Positions 46,357 to 55,673 of a DNA stretch of 64,000 bases are shown piece after piece. The position numbers and the translations under genes are program-made. The DNA comes from Pareuzebyella sediminis (GTDB taxonomy: Bacteria > Bacteroidota > Bacteroidia > Flavobacteriales > Flavobacteriaceae). Numbering within the stretch: the first letter of the stretch is position 1; every line of letters starts with the position of its first letter. A model generated the notes under the pieces. It saw nothing but the letters and a program-made list of their open reading frames with translations. It had not been told where the DNA came from and ran no database searches. The stretch spans positions 682,001-746,000 of the forward strand of contig NZ_VTZS01000003.1 in the NCBI RefSeq assembly GCF_008367235.1, written 5' to 3'.

Positions 46357-47982
46357 ATGAAAAGAAAATATAGTTACATATGGCCTACTGTTATAGCCGC
46401 AGCAATTGCCGTGGGTATTTTTGTGGGAGGAAAGTTACATTTTAACGACAGTCCAGAGCGACTCTTCACCAAAAATTCAAACAAAGATAAGTTGAATCGT
46501 CTTATCGATTATATCGATTATGAATATGTCGACGATATAGATACCGATAGTATAGTCGATGTGACGGTAAATCAAATTTTAGAAAAGCTTGACCCCCATT
46601 CCGTCTACATTCCAAAGAGTGAAATGGACCGGGTTTCCGAAAATATGAAAGGCGATTTTGTAGGGATAGGAATCAATTTTTATCCGTATAATGACACTAT
46701 TGCCGTCATCCGAACAATTCCGAACGGGCCGAGTTATTTAAAGGGGATCAAGGCTGGCGATCGCATTCTTACGGCTGATAGCGACACTTTATATGGCAAA
46801 GATTTGGGAAGTGATGCTATAGTTGGAAAATTGAGGGGAACGAAAGGAAGTTCAGTAAAACTGGAAGTGTACAGAAAGGAAGAAGATAGGATATTTACTG
46901 TAGACATAAAAAGAGGTGTCGTTCCCATTAAAAGCGTTGAGGCGTACTGCATGCTTTCGGACGATATGGGCTATATAAAGGTGAACCGTTTTGCAGAGAC
47001 TACTTATAGGGAGTTTAAAGATGCTCTTGCTATACTTCGCAAAAAGGGCGCAAAGAAATTAACCCTGGATCTTCGAGACAATCCAGGAGGGTATCTGGGT
47101 GTGGCCGAGCAGATGGCCGATGAATTTTTGGAAAAGGGCAAGCTAATATTATTCACCAAGAATAAAACGGGAAAAGTCGATAAAATCTATGCTACGGATA
47201 AAGGAAGCTTTGAAGATAAACCGATTTACGTACTGATTAATGAGCGCTCTGCATCGGCAAGTGAAATTATTGCAGGAGCGTTGCAAGATAATGATATCGG
47301 AACCATTGTGGGCCGTCGATCTTTTGGTAAAGGGTTAGTTCAGCGCGAGATGGACCTTGGAGATGGTTCCGCTGTAAGACTCACAGTTTCAAGATATTAC
47401 ACGCCAACGGGGCGTAGTATTCAAAAGTCGTATGATAAAGGAAGCAAGGACTATTATCAAAGATTTACAGATCGCTACCACAGTGGAGAGTTGATATCTG
47501 TCGACAGTATAAAAGTAGCGGATTCTTTAAAATTTACCACTCCTAAAGGCAAAATAGTATACGGGGGCGGTGGAATTATCCCAGACGTTTTTGTGCCTAT
47601 GGGATCGAATGAAGAAGAAGCTGTTGAAAGTATGGATAGTTATGGCTGGCTTTCTTATTTTATTTTTGAACATTTAGATGAATCTAGAAACCAATATAGC
47701 GACTACAGCGAAGATGACTTTATTGAAAACTTCAAGGTAGACGACATCCTTTTTGAAAGGTTTGTGGACTATTCCTTGGCTAAAAGTCTGAAAATGAATT
47801 TCTATGATTACGAGCGGAGCATCAAAATTTATTTAAAGGCCGCACTGGCAGAACAATTGTTTGGGCCTAATGTACATGCCAAAATAAAGAGTGCTGAAGA
47901 TGATATGCTGCAAAAGGTCTTGGAGCTTGATGATCCTTTGGTTAGACAGCAGGAGGCGGAAGCCATAGAAAGTAGGAATTAA
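46357..47982 (+). CDS. S41-family C-terminal processing peptidase (CtpA-like)
   Basis: The 541-aa protease has an N-terminal membrane anchor (VIAAAIAVGIFVGGKL), a PDZ domain (about 92-180; FVGIGINFYPYNDTIAVIR) and the S41 catalytic core with Ser in SASASEI (298-304) and Lys K325 in RSFGKGLVQ. It processes or degrades periplasmic proteins through C-terminal recognition. It ends convergently, with a 4-bp overlap, at the small membrane-protein gene. Confidence 0.94.
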   Translation: MKRKYSYIWPTVIAAAIAVGIFVGGKLHFNDSPERLFTKNSNKDKLNRLIDYIDYEYVDDIDTDSIVDVTVNQILEKLDPHSVYIPKSEMDRVSENMKGDFVGIGINFYPYNDTIAVIRTIPNGPSYLKGIKAGDRILTADSDTLYGKDLGSDAIVGKLRGTKGSSVKLEVYRKEEDRIFTVDIKRGVVPIKSVEAYCMLSDDMGYIKVNRFAETTYREFKDALAILRKKGAKKLTLDLRDNPGGYLGVAEQMADEFLEKGKLILFTKNKTGKVDKIYATDKGSFEDKPIYVLINERSASASEIIAGALQDNDIGTIVGRRSFGKGLVQREMDLGDGSAVRLTVSRYYTPTGRSIQKSYDKGSKDYYQRFTDRYHSGELISVDSIKVADSLKFTTPKGKIVYGGGGIIPDVFVPMGSNEEEAVESMDSYGWLSYFIFEHLDESRNQYSDYSEDDFIENFKVDDILFERFVDYSLAKSLKMNFYDYERSIKIYLKAALAEQLFGPNVHAKIKSAEDDMLQKVLELDDPLVRQQEAEAIESRN

Positions 47983-48185
47983 CCTTTCTTATCTATTTTT
48001 TCTTGAATTTTTTTACTGGTCCTATAAATCAAAAGGAGTAAGATGGCACAAAATGGGGCAATTATCCCGATGATGGCAACGGTACTATTCCCCTGCAAGG
48101 GCTTTTCAAAATCTATTAGGGTCACATTATACGCCACTAGTAATAAGGCGATTATGATAAAAACAATATGTAGTGTTTTGTTCAT
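47979..48185 (-). CDS. Small two-helix membrane protein
   Basis: The 68-aa protein has two hydrophobic segments (about 6-25 and 36-54) and a charged, Lys-rich end (KKIQEKIDKKG). No family is recognised. It overlaps the S41 gene stop by 4 bp and lies downstream of marC on the same strand with a 24-bp gap. Such short proteins recur in Flavobacteriia next to protease genes; the role is unknown. Confidence 0.7.
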   Translation of the reverse strand: MNKTLHIVFIIIALLLVAYNVTLIDFEKPLQGNSTVAIIGIIAPFCAILLLLIYRTSKKIQEKIDKKG

Positions 48186-48209
48186 GATTTACGTTTGATG
48201 TTGTGAAAT

Positions 48210-48788
48210 TCAGAATAGTTGGTTGATATTGGTAGTAAATAATTTTACTGCGATGGCCAAAAGAATTACCCCAAAAATTTTACGAATGATATTGAGCCCA
48301 TTTTTCCCTAATACTTTTTCAATACGACGGGATGATTTCAAAACAAGGTATACAAAAATAGTATTAAAAATGATGGCTAAAATGATATTCTCTACATGAT
48401 ATTCGGCTCTCAGCGAAAGTAGGGCGGTAAGGGTCCCCGCTCCGGCAATTAGTGGAAAAGCAATAGGCACTATTGAAGCACTCTCGGGCTCGTCTTCCTT
48501 ATAGAGGGTAATTCCCAAAATCATTTCGATGGCCAAAAAAAAGATAATAAAAGCCCCGGCTACGGCAAAGGAGTATACATCTATACCTATAAGATTTAAA
48601 ATTTCTTCACCTACGAACAGAAAAGCGACCATAATGATTGCCGAGACTACAGATGCTTTTTCCGATTGGATATGGCCTACTTTTTTCCGCAGGCCTATAA
48701 TTATAGGAATACTGCCCAAAATGTCAATGACAGCAAAGAGTACCATTGTAGCAGTTGCGATTTCCCTAAGATTGAAATTGAATTCCAT
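48210..48788 (-). CDS. MarC-family membrane protein
   Basis: The 192-aa protein has six hydrophobic segments and MarC-family motifs (VLFAVIDILGSIPIIIGLR, AFPLIAGAGTLTALLSL). ATG 48788 is chosen; the frame extends upstream to a TTG without family support. A minus-strand -7-like TAATTTTG lies at 48813-48806. Family members have been linked to transport or stress but lack a firm function. Confidence 0.9.
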   Translation of the reverse strand: MEFNFNLREIATATMVLFAVIDILGSIPIIIGLRKKVGHIQSEKASVVSAIIMVAFLFVGEEILNLIGIDVYSFAVAGAFIIFFLAIEMILGITLYKEDEPESASIVPIAFPLIAGAGTLTALLSLRAEYHVENIILAIIFNTIFVYLVLKSSRRIEKVLGKNGLNIIRKIFGVILLAIAVKLFTTNINQLF

Positions 48789-48906
48789 ACCGTGGAATAT
48801 TTTTGCAAAATTACATTTATTGAGAGGTATATCCAGCTTAGTTATATAAAATAATCGGTGTAACAATTATGATTTAAAACTATCTTTGCCAAGTTAAAAA
48901 AACAGT

Positions 48907-49482
48907 ATGTTTCAACTTGGTAAAACTATTGTATCGGAAGAAATAATCGAAAACGATTTTGTCTGTAATCTTACAGCCTGTAAAGGGGCCTGTTGTGTAG
49001 ACGGAAATGCCGGAGCACCCTTAGAAGATAAAGAGACCAATGTTTTATTGGAAATTTATAATAGGGTCAAACCTTTTTTGCGTTCAGAGGGTATTAAGGC
49101 CATAGAGCAACAAGGGGCGTTCGTTAAGGGAGAAGATGGTGAGTGGGAGACTCCTCTAGTTGACGAGAGTGAATGTGCTTATGTAGTGTTTTCCGAAACC
49201 GGAACGGCAAAATGTGGTATAGAGGAGGCTTATAATCAAGGCGCGATAAAATGGAAAAAACCTGTCTCGTGTCATTTATATCCCGTGAGGGTAAGAGAGT
49301 ATTCCGAACTTACCGCTGTAAATTACCATAAATGGGAAATCTGTGACCCGGCGTGTACCTTTGGCGAAGCATTGAAAGTTCCTATATATAAGTTTGTAAA
49401 GGAGGCCCTGATTCGCAAATTCGGGACAGCTTGGTATAACGAATTGGAGCATGTTGCCGAAGAGCATGGTACTAGGTCGTAG
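48907..49482 (+). CDS. DUF3109 family cysteine-rich protein
   Basis: The 191-aa protein belongs to DUF3109, with a Cys cluster near the start (CNLTACKGACCVDGNAGAP, residues about 21-39) and later cysteines in KWEICDPACTFGEAL. The pattern suggests metal or Fe-S binding. A perfect -7-like TATCTTTG lies at 48881-48888. The function is not established. It ends convergently with, and overlaps by 11 bp, the histidine kinase gene. Confidence 0.87.
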   Translation: MFQLGKTIVSEEIIENDFVCNLTACKGACCVDGNAGAPLEDKETNVLLEIYNRVKPFLRSEGIKAIEQQGAFVKGEDGEWETPLVDESECAYVVFSETGTAKCGIEEAYNQGAIKWKKPVSCHLYPVRVREYSELTAVNYHKWEICDPACTFGEALKVPIYKFVKEALIRKFGTAWYNELEHVAEEHGTRS

Positions 49483-51451
49483 GAATATGTAATATCACTT
49501 GGGTGCCATTGGCTTGCCCCAGTTTATTATAAAGGTCGATTATCTCCACATGAAATGTATTCAAATAGTCTTTAGAAAAATTGGCCAATCGTTCTTTGGT
49601 TATTGCTATTCCAACGGACTTTCGTTTTAACACTTTATTCTTCTTCAGTTTTTCGGCGGCTTCGCGTCCTACCCCATTGTCGGTTATTGAAATATGAATG
49701 TAGCCCTTTGTGTCTTTTGAAATATGCAAAGAGATATTCTTTTCTCCGCTTTTTGACGAAAGCCCATGCCAAAGCGCATTCTCTAGAAAAGGTTGTAGTA
49801 TGAGCGAAGGAATTCGTATGGTATGAGTATCTATTCCTTCGTCAACGATTATCTTAAAATTAATTTCGTTGGAGAATCGAATGTTTTCAATATTCATATA
49901 AAGATCGATTGTTTCCAATTCTTCGGCCAAGGGGATTTCGCGAACCGATGAGGCCTCAAGAATCTTACGAACTAATTTGGAAAACTTATTCAGATAGTGA
50001 ACTGCATTTTTTTGCTCATTATTGATAATATAGAGCTTTATAGAATTAAGTGAGTTGAACAAAAAATGAGGGTTCATTTGACTTCGGAGCATACTTTGTT
50101 CCAAGGTCAGGAGCTTTTTTTCGTTCTTGAGTTGGTACTGTCTGTAGAGAATGTAAAAAATGCCTGCCAACAAAGCGAGTGCAATACCACCGATGAGCAA
50201 TACCGTTTTACTTTTTTGCGCCTCCATTTCTAACATTTCGGCTTTTTGCGATAAGATTTGTATCTCGTTGTTTTTCTTTTCTGAATCGTATCTGAGAATG
50301 ATATCGTTGACATAGCGTACCGTACTTTCGTTCAGAATTTCTTGGTCTACTTGTACGGCCTTTTTGGTATAGCCTAGTGCCTTTTCGAAGTTGCCTGTTT
50401 TTTCATACAGATCCGACAATAAATGACTGGCTTTGGCCACAGCATCCCTTAGTCTTCTGGTTTCAGCAATTCTTAAGCCTTCCAACATATTGGCTTCTGC
50501 GGTTTCATACGCATTTTGTAACATCTGTGCCCAGCCCAGGTTGATATAAACAGGGGCCGTTAAAAAACCATCCCCTAATTTCTTTGACAAAGGCAGGGTT
50601 TCATCCAAAAGCCTTTCCGCCTCCTCGCTACGGTCTTGTTTCAAGTAAATCTGAGCGATACTGGTCCTACAGATAACTCGCCCCATACTATTATCGATTT
50701 CTTCGTTGAATTTCAATGAAGTGCGGTAGTTGTCGAGGGCCTTTTCCAATTCACCTTGCGCTTCTTGACATTCTCCGATATTTTGATGATTGATAGCTAT
50801 ACCTAAGGGGTTGTCGAGCTCGGCTTCAAGAATCAAGGATTTTTCGAAGTAGGAAATGGCTTCCCCGTATTGCTTTAGCATTTGATATAAGTTTCCGATA
50901 CAGTTGTAGGAAACATTGATACTTCTCTTCAGGCTTCGTGACGGATTCTTGACTGTTTCGGCCAATTCGAGGGCCTGCTGGTTATAGTCCATTGCCGTTC
51001 GAATAGAGGATATCCTTCGATAGACTACTCCGAGATTGTTCAAGCTCATAACCCTGAACTCGAGATCGTCAATTCTGTTGGCTATTCGCAACGCCTGTTC
51101 ATGAAACGCTATGGCCTTGGTATATTGTGAAGTATTCCGATAGGTCCTTCCCAGTTCATTCAATGCATAAATCTGGCCTTGGGTGTATCTTTTTTGCGCA
51201 GAAGCGTTCTCAAAATAGCGCATGAGTAATGTATCGGTTCTTACCGGATGCAAAATGGAATGGATTTCTGTAAAGGTCTTGGGCGAGGCGTTGATCAAGC
51301 TATCTACGGAGTCCGTCGAACCATCAGGTAGCATTTGTGAAAAAAGAGCTCCGAAAGAAAGGAGACAAATAGTGCAATTCAAGACAAATTTGCCCAAATG
51401 TGAGACACTTGGGCAGGTAGAGAAACTTTTATGTACAGGGAGAAACGACAT
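49472..51451 (-). CDS. TPR-containing LytS-type sensor histidine kinase
   Basis: The 659-aa protein starts at ATG 51451 (a TTG just upstream is unnecessary). It has a likely signal or anchor segment (KFVLNCTICLLSFGALFS), TPR repeats (about 90-390; QYTKAIAFHEQALRIA, QYGEAISYFEKSL), one membrane helix (about 413-432; LLIGGIALALLAGIFYILY), and a LytS-type His_kinase region (MNPHFLFNSLNSIKLYI). A HATPase with DNGVGREAAEKL completes it. The TPR part lies outside the cytoplasm. It is the partner of the LytTR regulator, whose stop is 5 bp upstream. Confidence 0.92.
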   Translation of the reverse strand: MSFLPVHKSFSTCPSVSHLGKFVLNCTICLLSFGALFSQMLPDGSTDSVDSLINASPKTFTEIHSILHPVRTDTLLMRYFENASAQKRYTQGQIYALNELGRTYRNTSQYTKAIAFHEQALRIANRIDDLEFRVMSLNNLGVVYRRISSIRTAMDYNQQALELAETVKNPSRSLKRSINVSYNCIGNLYQMLKQYGEAISYFEKSLILEAELDNPLGIAINHQNIGECQEAQGELEKALDNYRTSLKFNEEIDNSMGRVICRTSIAQIYLKQDRSEEAERLLDETLPLSKKLGDGFLTAPVYINLGWAQMLQNAYETAEANMLEGLRIAETRRLRDAVAKASHLLSDLYEKTGNFEKALGYTKKAVQVDQEILNESTVRYVNDIILRYDSEKKNNEIQILSQKAEMLEMEAQKSKTVLLIGGIALALLAGIFYILYRQYQLKNEKKLLTLEQSMLRSQMNPHFLFNSLNSIKLYIINNEQKNAVHYLNKFSKLVRKILEASSVREIPLAEELETIDLYMNIENIRFSNEINFKIIVDEGIDTHTIRIPSLILQPFLENALWHGLSSKSGEKNISLHISKDTKGYIHISITDNGVGREAAEKLKKNKVLKRKSVGIAITKERLANFSKDYLNTFHVEIIDLYNKLGQANGTQVILHIPTT

Positions 51452-51456
51452 CAATA

Positions 51457-52191
51457 CTACAGCATATCCAGAAAATCGGATTTCTTCTGCCTAGAAACAG
51501 GAATTTTATGATTCGATACCAAAACTACATAACCGTCGGTTTTCAAAAATTCCTTTATCTTGTTCAGATTGATGATGTATGAATTATGTATTCTGAAAAA
51601 TGAGGCTTCAGGGAGGAGTTCATTAACTTCCTTCAATTTTTTGGTAAGGACAATCTTATGCCCGTCACTTAAAAATATTGTACTGTAGTTTCCATCTGAT
51701 TCGGCGTAGAGAATTTCTTCGCTGTCCAAGAAAACCAGCTTTCCATCCGTGTTAAACGTGATTTTTTTATGCTTGGCATGTGAATTAAAGTTCAACAATA
51801 TTTTTTCCAAGCGTTCGGCTGTGTAGTTTTTGGCATTGTACTTTCTGATCTTAACTATGGTATCCTTAAGGTCATCGGTATCTATCGGTTTCAATAGGTA
51901 GTCTATGGCCTCATTCTTGAGCGCTTTTATCGCATATTGGTTATAGGCAGTAGTGATGACGACCGGAAAGTTTTTGTTGGTCAATTTTTGAATGAATTGA
52001 AAGCCGTCCATAGTTGGCATTTCAATGTCCAGAAAGAGGCAATCCGGAGTATGTTTTTCCAAATATTCAAGGGCTTCAAAAGGATCGGTAAATGAAGCAT
52101 CGACCTTAATCTCGTCACTGAAATTGGTCAATTCCCAAGATAGACTCTGCAATGCCTTGATTTCATCGTCTACAATTACGGCTTCTAACAT
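51457..52191 (-). CDS. LytTR-family response regulator
   Basis: The 244-aa protein has a receiver domain (1-125; phospho-acceptor D55 in CLFLDIEMPTMDG; the conserved Lys is in DYLLKPIDTDDL) and a LytTR DNA-binding domain (about 140-240; ITFNTDGKLVFLDSEEILYAE, FFRIHNSYIINLNKIKEF, KIPVSRQKKSDF). LytTR regulators usually bind two short direct repeats one or two helical turns apart. Such repeats (52474-52484 and 52495-52505) lie in the divergent intergenic region. Confidence 0.95.
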   Translation of the reverse strand: MLEAVIVDDEIKALQSLSWELTNFSDEIKVDASFTDPFEALEYLEKHTPDCLFLDIEMPTMDGFQFIQKLTNKNFPVVITTAYNQYAIKALKNEAIDYLLKPIDTDDLKDTIVKIRKYNAKNYTAERLEKILLNFNSHAKHKKITFNTDGKLVFLDSEEILYAESDGNYSTIFLSDGHKIVLTKKLKEVNELLPEASFFRIHNSYIINLNKIKEFLKTDGYVVLVSNHKIPVSRQKKSDFLDML

Positions 52192-52598
52192 ATATTATTT
52201 GATTAAAATGTGTCGGTTTTGACGAGGTCATTTCCGTTCGATATATTGAATGGTTTGGTTTATTATTCGATATGATAAGGTATATAGAACACCTTTAAGG
52301 TACTCAAATATAGGTTTATCCGTAGAGCATAAAAAAAAAGATGTATCGATGGGGTCATTCGAAGTATAATTGGTAAAAAAACGGGTGAAAACGGTTTGAT
52401 TATATTTTGTAGGGCTTTTCATCGTCTAAAGCACCTGTTTCCAGAACTTCCCAACGTTTAAATCTCGTAGATACCATTTATACAGAAAACGGAGCCATTT
52501 ATACATAACGAACTTTACTATTTGAAGGGCGGGGGTAATTTAGGAGCAAATATTTTAAATGAAATCGGGCTTGTCTGACCCGGTATCAATTCATCAGA
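52192..52598. other. Divergent intergenic region between LytTR and the exported-peptide gene
   Basis: 407 bp without a convincing gene; a 64-codon minus-strand frame (52228-52422) has no family signature. It contains the two direct repeats described separately and presumably the promoters of both transcripts. Its right half (52440-52598) is less AT-rich. Confidence 0.5.
52474..52505. promoter_or_regulatory. Two direct repeats CCATTTATACA, 21 bp apart (candidate LytTR site)
   Basis: CCATTTATACA is repeated exactly at 52474-52484 and 52495-52505, with 10 bp between them. The 21-bp start-to-start spacing is two helical turns, as in sites bound by LytTR-domain regulators. The site is about 90 bp upstream of the 47-aa exported-peptide gene and about 280 bp from the LytTR gene. 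Binding is inferred, not shown. Confidence 0.5.
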
Positions 52599-52742
52599 AT
52601 GATTATGAAAAAATGTTTTCTCATGTTCGCTTTATTGGTAATGACCTTGTTATTGACGGTCTTAACGGGGAACGAACCAGAATTGATTCTTGATCATGAT
52701 CTTGTCGCCAGCCAAGAAGCGGAAAGGGCGATATCAGAATGA
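52599..52742 (+). CDS. 47-aa predicted exported peptide
   Basis: The ATG at 52599 opens 47 codons: a hydrophobic signal-like stretch (residues 4-22; KKCFLMFALLVMTLLLTV), then NEPELILDHDLVASQEAERA and a short acidic tail. The signal region starts with two Lys and ends near TG, a plausible signal-peptidase site, leaving a mature peptide of roughly 20-24 residues. A Cys at position 6 lies inside the hydrophobic run. It is followed after 45 bp by a larger exported-protein gene. No family is recognised. It was found by reading the sequence directly and is below usual gene-caller length. Confidence 0.55.
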   Translation: MIMKKCFLMFALLVMTLLLTVLTGNEPELILDHDLVASQEAERAISE

Positions 52743-52787
52743 AAGCGACTAGGCACAGGCATATAGGTAATTTAAATTAGAGATATT

Positions 52788-53333
52788 ATGGTAATCTATA
52801 TAACGAAAATGAGTAAAATGGGTTTCTTGGCCCTATTAACTTTGGGTCTTACTTCGACTACAGGGGTCCCTAAAGACTATTGGCCCAAACCAATTGAAGG
52901 CAATTATGATTTACAGGTCAAGGGTAAACTTAATGGGGAATTGGCAGGGCGGATAAGTTTTACAATTACATCAAGGGAAGAAATTCCTAATTCCGGGAAC
53001 CAAATTACTACCCTAGAATTGAAACTGAATAATTCTGATACTGGAAAAGCACATCGTTTAGGATTTCTAATTGCCAAGCATGGTTCGCCAGAGGATTTTG
53101 TCGGAAATCATAAGTTCATTGATACCCACAGGGGGCTCTTAGATCGCAACGAAGAGGTTTTTGCATTTGCAGATATAGAAAACCTTGGGGAAAGACCTTT
53201 TTTTGCACACCATGGAGATATTGAAATAACCCAAATATCGCCTGACAAAATAGAAGGAAATATGAATGTCTCTTTTAAGGATTTTGAAGGGACAAGATTG
53301 CAACTGACGGGTAGATTTGTAGCAACGAACTAG
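52788..53333 (+). CDS. Predicted exported beta-rich protein of unknown function
   Basis: The 181-aa protein has an N-terminal signal-like segment; the start is ATG 52788 or the in-frame ATG at 52809. It is followed by a mature part rich in alternating strands (NYDLQVKGKLNGELAGRISF, TTLELKLNNSDTGKAH, IEGNMNVSFKDFEG), lipocalin- or OB-like in appearance. No cysteine or catalytic motif stands out and no family is recognised. It is the second gene of the short unit that follows the LytTR direct repeats. Confidence 0.75.
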   Translation: MVIYITKMSKMGFLALLTLGLTSTTGVPKDYWPKPIEGNYDLQVKGKLNGELAGRISFTITSREEIPNSGNQITTLELKLNNSDTGKAHRLGFLIAKHGSPEDFVGNHKFIDTHRGLLDRNEEVFAFADIENLGERPFFAHHGDIEITQISPDKIEGNMNVSFKDFEGTRLQLTGRFVATN

Positions 53334-54561
53334 AGAGGGAAATGGCATCATGACTTTCGTAAGGTAAGAACTAATAATTGGGTCAAAATAGGTGTAATCT
53401 TCTAGTGATGATGAAGTTAAATGTTATAATTAAAGTATAAAATAGAGGTCTTTGTTAGAAATTGATTATTTTTAATCCCCTCAAATATCGATCTAGACCT
53501 ATAACAACTACTTTAAGAGGCAGCACATATTCGAAATTTCAGTGCTGTCTTGATAGGCAATTAAAAAGATTGTAATAATGTTTAAAATTTTATGAGACTG
53601 CCAATCCAAAAGGTACGACTCTGGGCGATACGATAAAAATAGACGTATCCTGTCCATCTGGTGAGACCATTCGGAGCACCTAACCAACTTGTTGGACTAT
53701 GGTGATTTGCCTGATCGTAGGTTTCGGGGGAACTACCTAAATCAGCAACCTTTTTGGTCGTATTATTTTTTGATGCATCAGGAGAGTCGTACGGCTTGGC
53801 GGTATCATAATTGATTAAAATATTTGAATTCACCGGAAAAGGGATTCCTTTTTCCGTTTTTTTATTTTCTGAGCTTCTTATCTTTTTGCCAAATACCGAT
53901 CTAAGAACGTTAATCGTGGTACAGGGCCAAGAAATTTATTTTTCCAGTGGCAAAACAAAGATTTGTAACACTTTTCTATGACGTTTTCATTTTTTTGGAT
54001 CGCAACTTGTCAAATGAGGCAATCGCCAATCACATTTTGCCTTTGGCAGTAGTCAGTAAAAGAAGACCTCACACATTTTCGAAAAGCAACGAATAGCTAG
54101 AAGACGTTTAAAACCTAAAGAGGAGTGATTGTAGGGTTGTCTTTAAGGATTCTTATCCAACGCCGTTTGCCACCGATTGCATAGTTGTAATTGAATTACT
54201 CCATTTTTCGATATATCCTAAAACTTGTGTTAAACTTATAAAATAGCGATTCAATAATCCAAAACGAGTAAAAACCCTTAGTCTTATTAGTCATTTAACT
54301 AAACCAAAAAGTATAAAAAAACATACTTTTTGGTTTAATTTTTTGAGCGTACTATTCGTTAATTTTTTAGATTAATTGCTGACATGGGCGAAGAGCAATG
54401 TACATCAATAACGAGCTGACATTTCAACAATTTGTGTTAAAAACTTTGTTATGGAAATCATTCAACAACTTTAAAAAACCGACTCTTTTTTTCCATCTTT
54501 GTTAACCCATCGCAAGGGAATAAAGCATCCCATCACACGAATTTTTTAAACTATAACTGAT
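53334..54561. other. Gene-poor AT-rich interval upstream of nrdB
   Basis: 1.2 kb with no recognised gene. A minus-strand GTG frame (53582-53833, 83 codons; DLGSSPETYDQANHHSPT) looks somewhat protein-like. So does a plus-strand GTG frame (53947-54096, 49 aa; FLDRNLSNEAIANHI, faintly reminiscent of a LuxR-type helix). Neither has a family match I can defend, and they may be decayed remnants. A perfect 15-bp inverted repeat lies at 54300-54337, and the nrdB promoter should be near the right end. Confidence 0.5.
54300..54337. repeat. 15-bp perfect inverted repeat with 8-nt loop
   Basis: The left arm TAAACCAAAAAGTAT (54300-54314) pairs exactly with ATACTTTTTGGTTTA (54323-54337), with AAAAAAAC between them. 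It could be a terminator-like hairpin (a T-run follows the right arm) or an operator. It lies about 225 bp upstream of nrdB and no gene borders it closely. Confidence 0.7.
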
Positions 54562-55548
54562 ATGTCCACTGCCCTAGAGCCTATTTTGGAACCTAATGAC
54601 GACCGCTTTGTAATTTTCCCAATTCAACATCATGATCTTTGGGAATGGTATAAAAAATGTGAGGCATGTTTTTGGACCGCTGAGGAAATAGATCTACATC
54701 AAGATCTAACGGATTGGAAAAATAAACTCAACGATGATGAGCGCTATTTTATCAAGCATATTTTAGCCTTTTTCGCCGCTTCGGACGGTATTGTTAATGA
54801 AAATTTAGCAGAGAACTTTGTGAGTGAGGTGCAGTATTCCGAGGCAAAATTCTTTTATGGTTTTCAAATCATGATGGAAAACATACATTCAGAGACCTAT
54901 TCGCTGTTGATAGATACCTATGTCAAGGAGGAAAAGGAGAAAAATAGGCTCTTCAAAGCCATCGAAAACTTCCCTGCCATTAAGAAAAAGGCCGATTGGG
55001 CTTTAAATTGGATAGAGTCGCCTAGCTTTGCCGAACGATTGATTGCTTTTGCAGCCGTAGAAGGCATATTCTTTTCCGGTGCGTTCTGCTCGATTTTTTG
55101 GCTTAAAAAAAGAGGCCTGATGCCTGGCCTCACTTTTTCAAATGAATTGATTTCAAGGGATGAGGGCATGCATTGTGATTATGCTGTTCACCTGCATAAC
55201 AGACATTTGGTGAACAAGGTGCCAAAGGAGCGTATTACACAAATTTTGACCGATGCGCTGAATATTGAACGCGAGTTTATAACGGAATCGCTTCCGGTTA
55301 GTTTGATTGGCATGAATGCCAAACTTATGACACAGTATCTAGAATTCGTAACCGATAGATTATTGGTTGAATTGGAATGTGATAAGGTATACAATGTGAC
55401 GAACCCGTTCGATTTTATGGATATGATTTCCTTGCAAGGAAAAACGAACTTTTTCGAAAAGCGCGTTTCTGAATATCAAAAGGCCGGTGTACTCAACAAG
55501 GAAAAGGATGAAGATTCTCAGAAAATAAGCTTCGACGCCGACTTTTAG
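54562..55548 (+). CDS. nrdB: Ribonucleotide reductase small subunit NrdB (class I)
   Basis: The 328-aa subunit builds the di-iron/tyrosyl-radical cofactor that starts ribonucleotide reduction. Candidate iron ligands are in [33 protein letters not shown] and [11 protein letters not shown], with the radical Tyr expected in the [11 protein letters not shown] segment. It precedes nrdA by 125 bp and is the leader of the pair. The gene upstream is distant, so it likely has its own promoter. Confidence 0.96.
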   Translation: MSTALEPILEPNDDRFVIFPIQHHDLWEWYKKCEACFWTAEEIDLHQDLTDWKNKLNDDERYFIKHILAFFAASDGIVNENLAENFVSEVQYSEAKFFYGFQIMMENIHSETYSLLIDTYVKEEKEKNRLFKAIENFPAIKKKADWALNWIESPSFAERLIAFAAVEGIFFSGAFCSIFWLKKRGLMPGLTFSNELISRDEGMHCDYAVHLHNRHLVNKVPKERITQILTDALNIEREFITESLPVSLIGMNAKLMTQYLEFVTDRLLVELECDKVYNVTNPFDFMDMISLQGKTNFFEKRVSEYQKAGVLNKEKDEDSQKISFDADF

Positions 55549-55566
55549 ATATAATAATATCACGCT

Positions 55567-55594
55567 TCCCCTCTTCTTTGAAAAGGGGTTTTTG
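55567..55594 (+). terminator. Hairpin between nrdB and nrdA
   Basis: CCCCTCTT and AAAAGGGG pair with one mismatch around a short loop, followed by a T-run. It lies 20 bp after the nrdB stop and 80 bp before nrdA. It may partly terminate or stabilise the nrdB message, setting the NrdB to NrdA ratio. Confidence 0.55.
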
Positions 55595-55673
55595 CGATCA
55601 AATCAAAAAATGTTAAGGTTTTTAACAAAAATCAACAAAACTCACGTATCACCTATATTAAAAAAGTAGCCCA

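Noticed and set aside
52228-52422. 64-codon minus-strand frame upstream of the LytTR gene
   Set aside because: No signal, no family pattern, low-complexity AT-rich sequence.
53947-54096. GTG frame with a faint LuxR-type helix-turn-helix look
   Set aside because: Too short and too weak to call; kept only as a note in the gene-poor interval.
54421-54561. NrdR-box or cobalamin-riboswitch search upstream of nrdB
   Set aside because: No NrdR-like palindrome and no riboswitch-like conserved core seen; the class I enzyme also needs no cobalamin.
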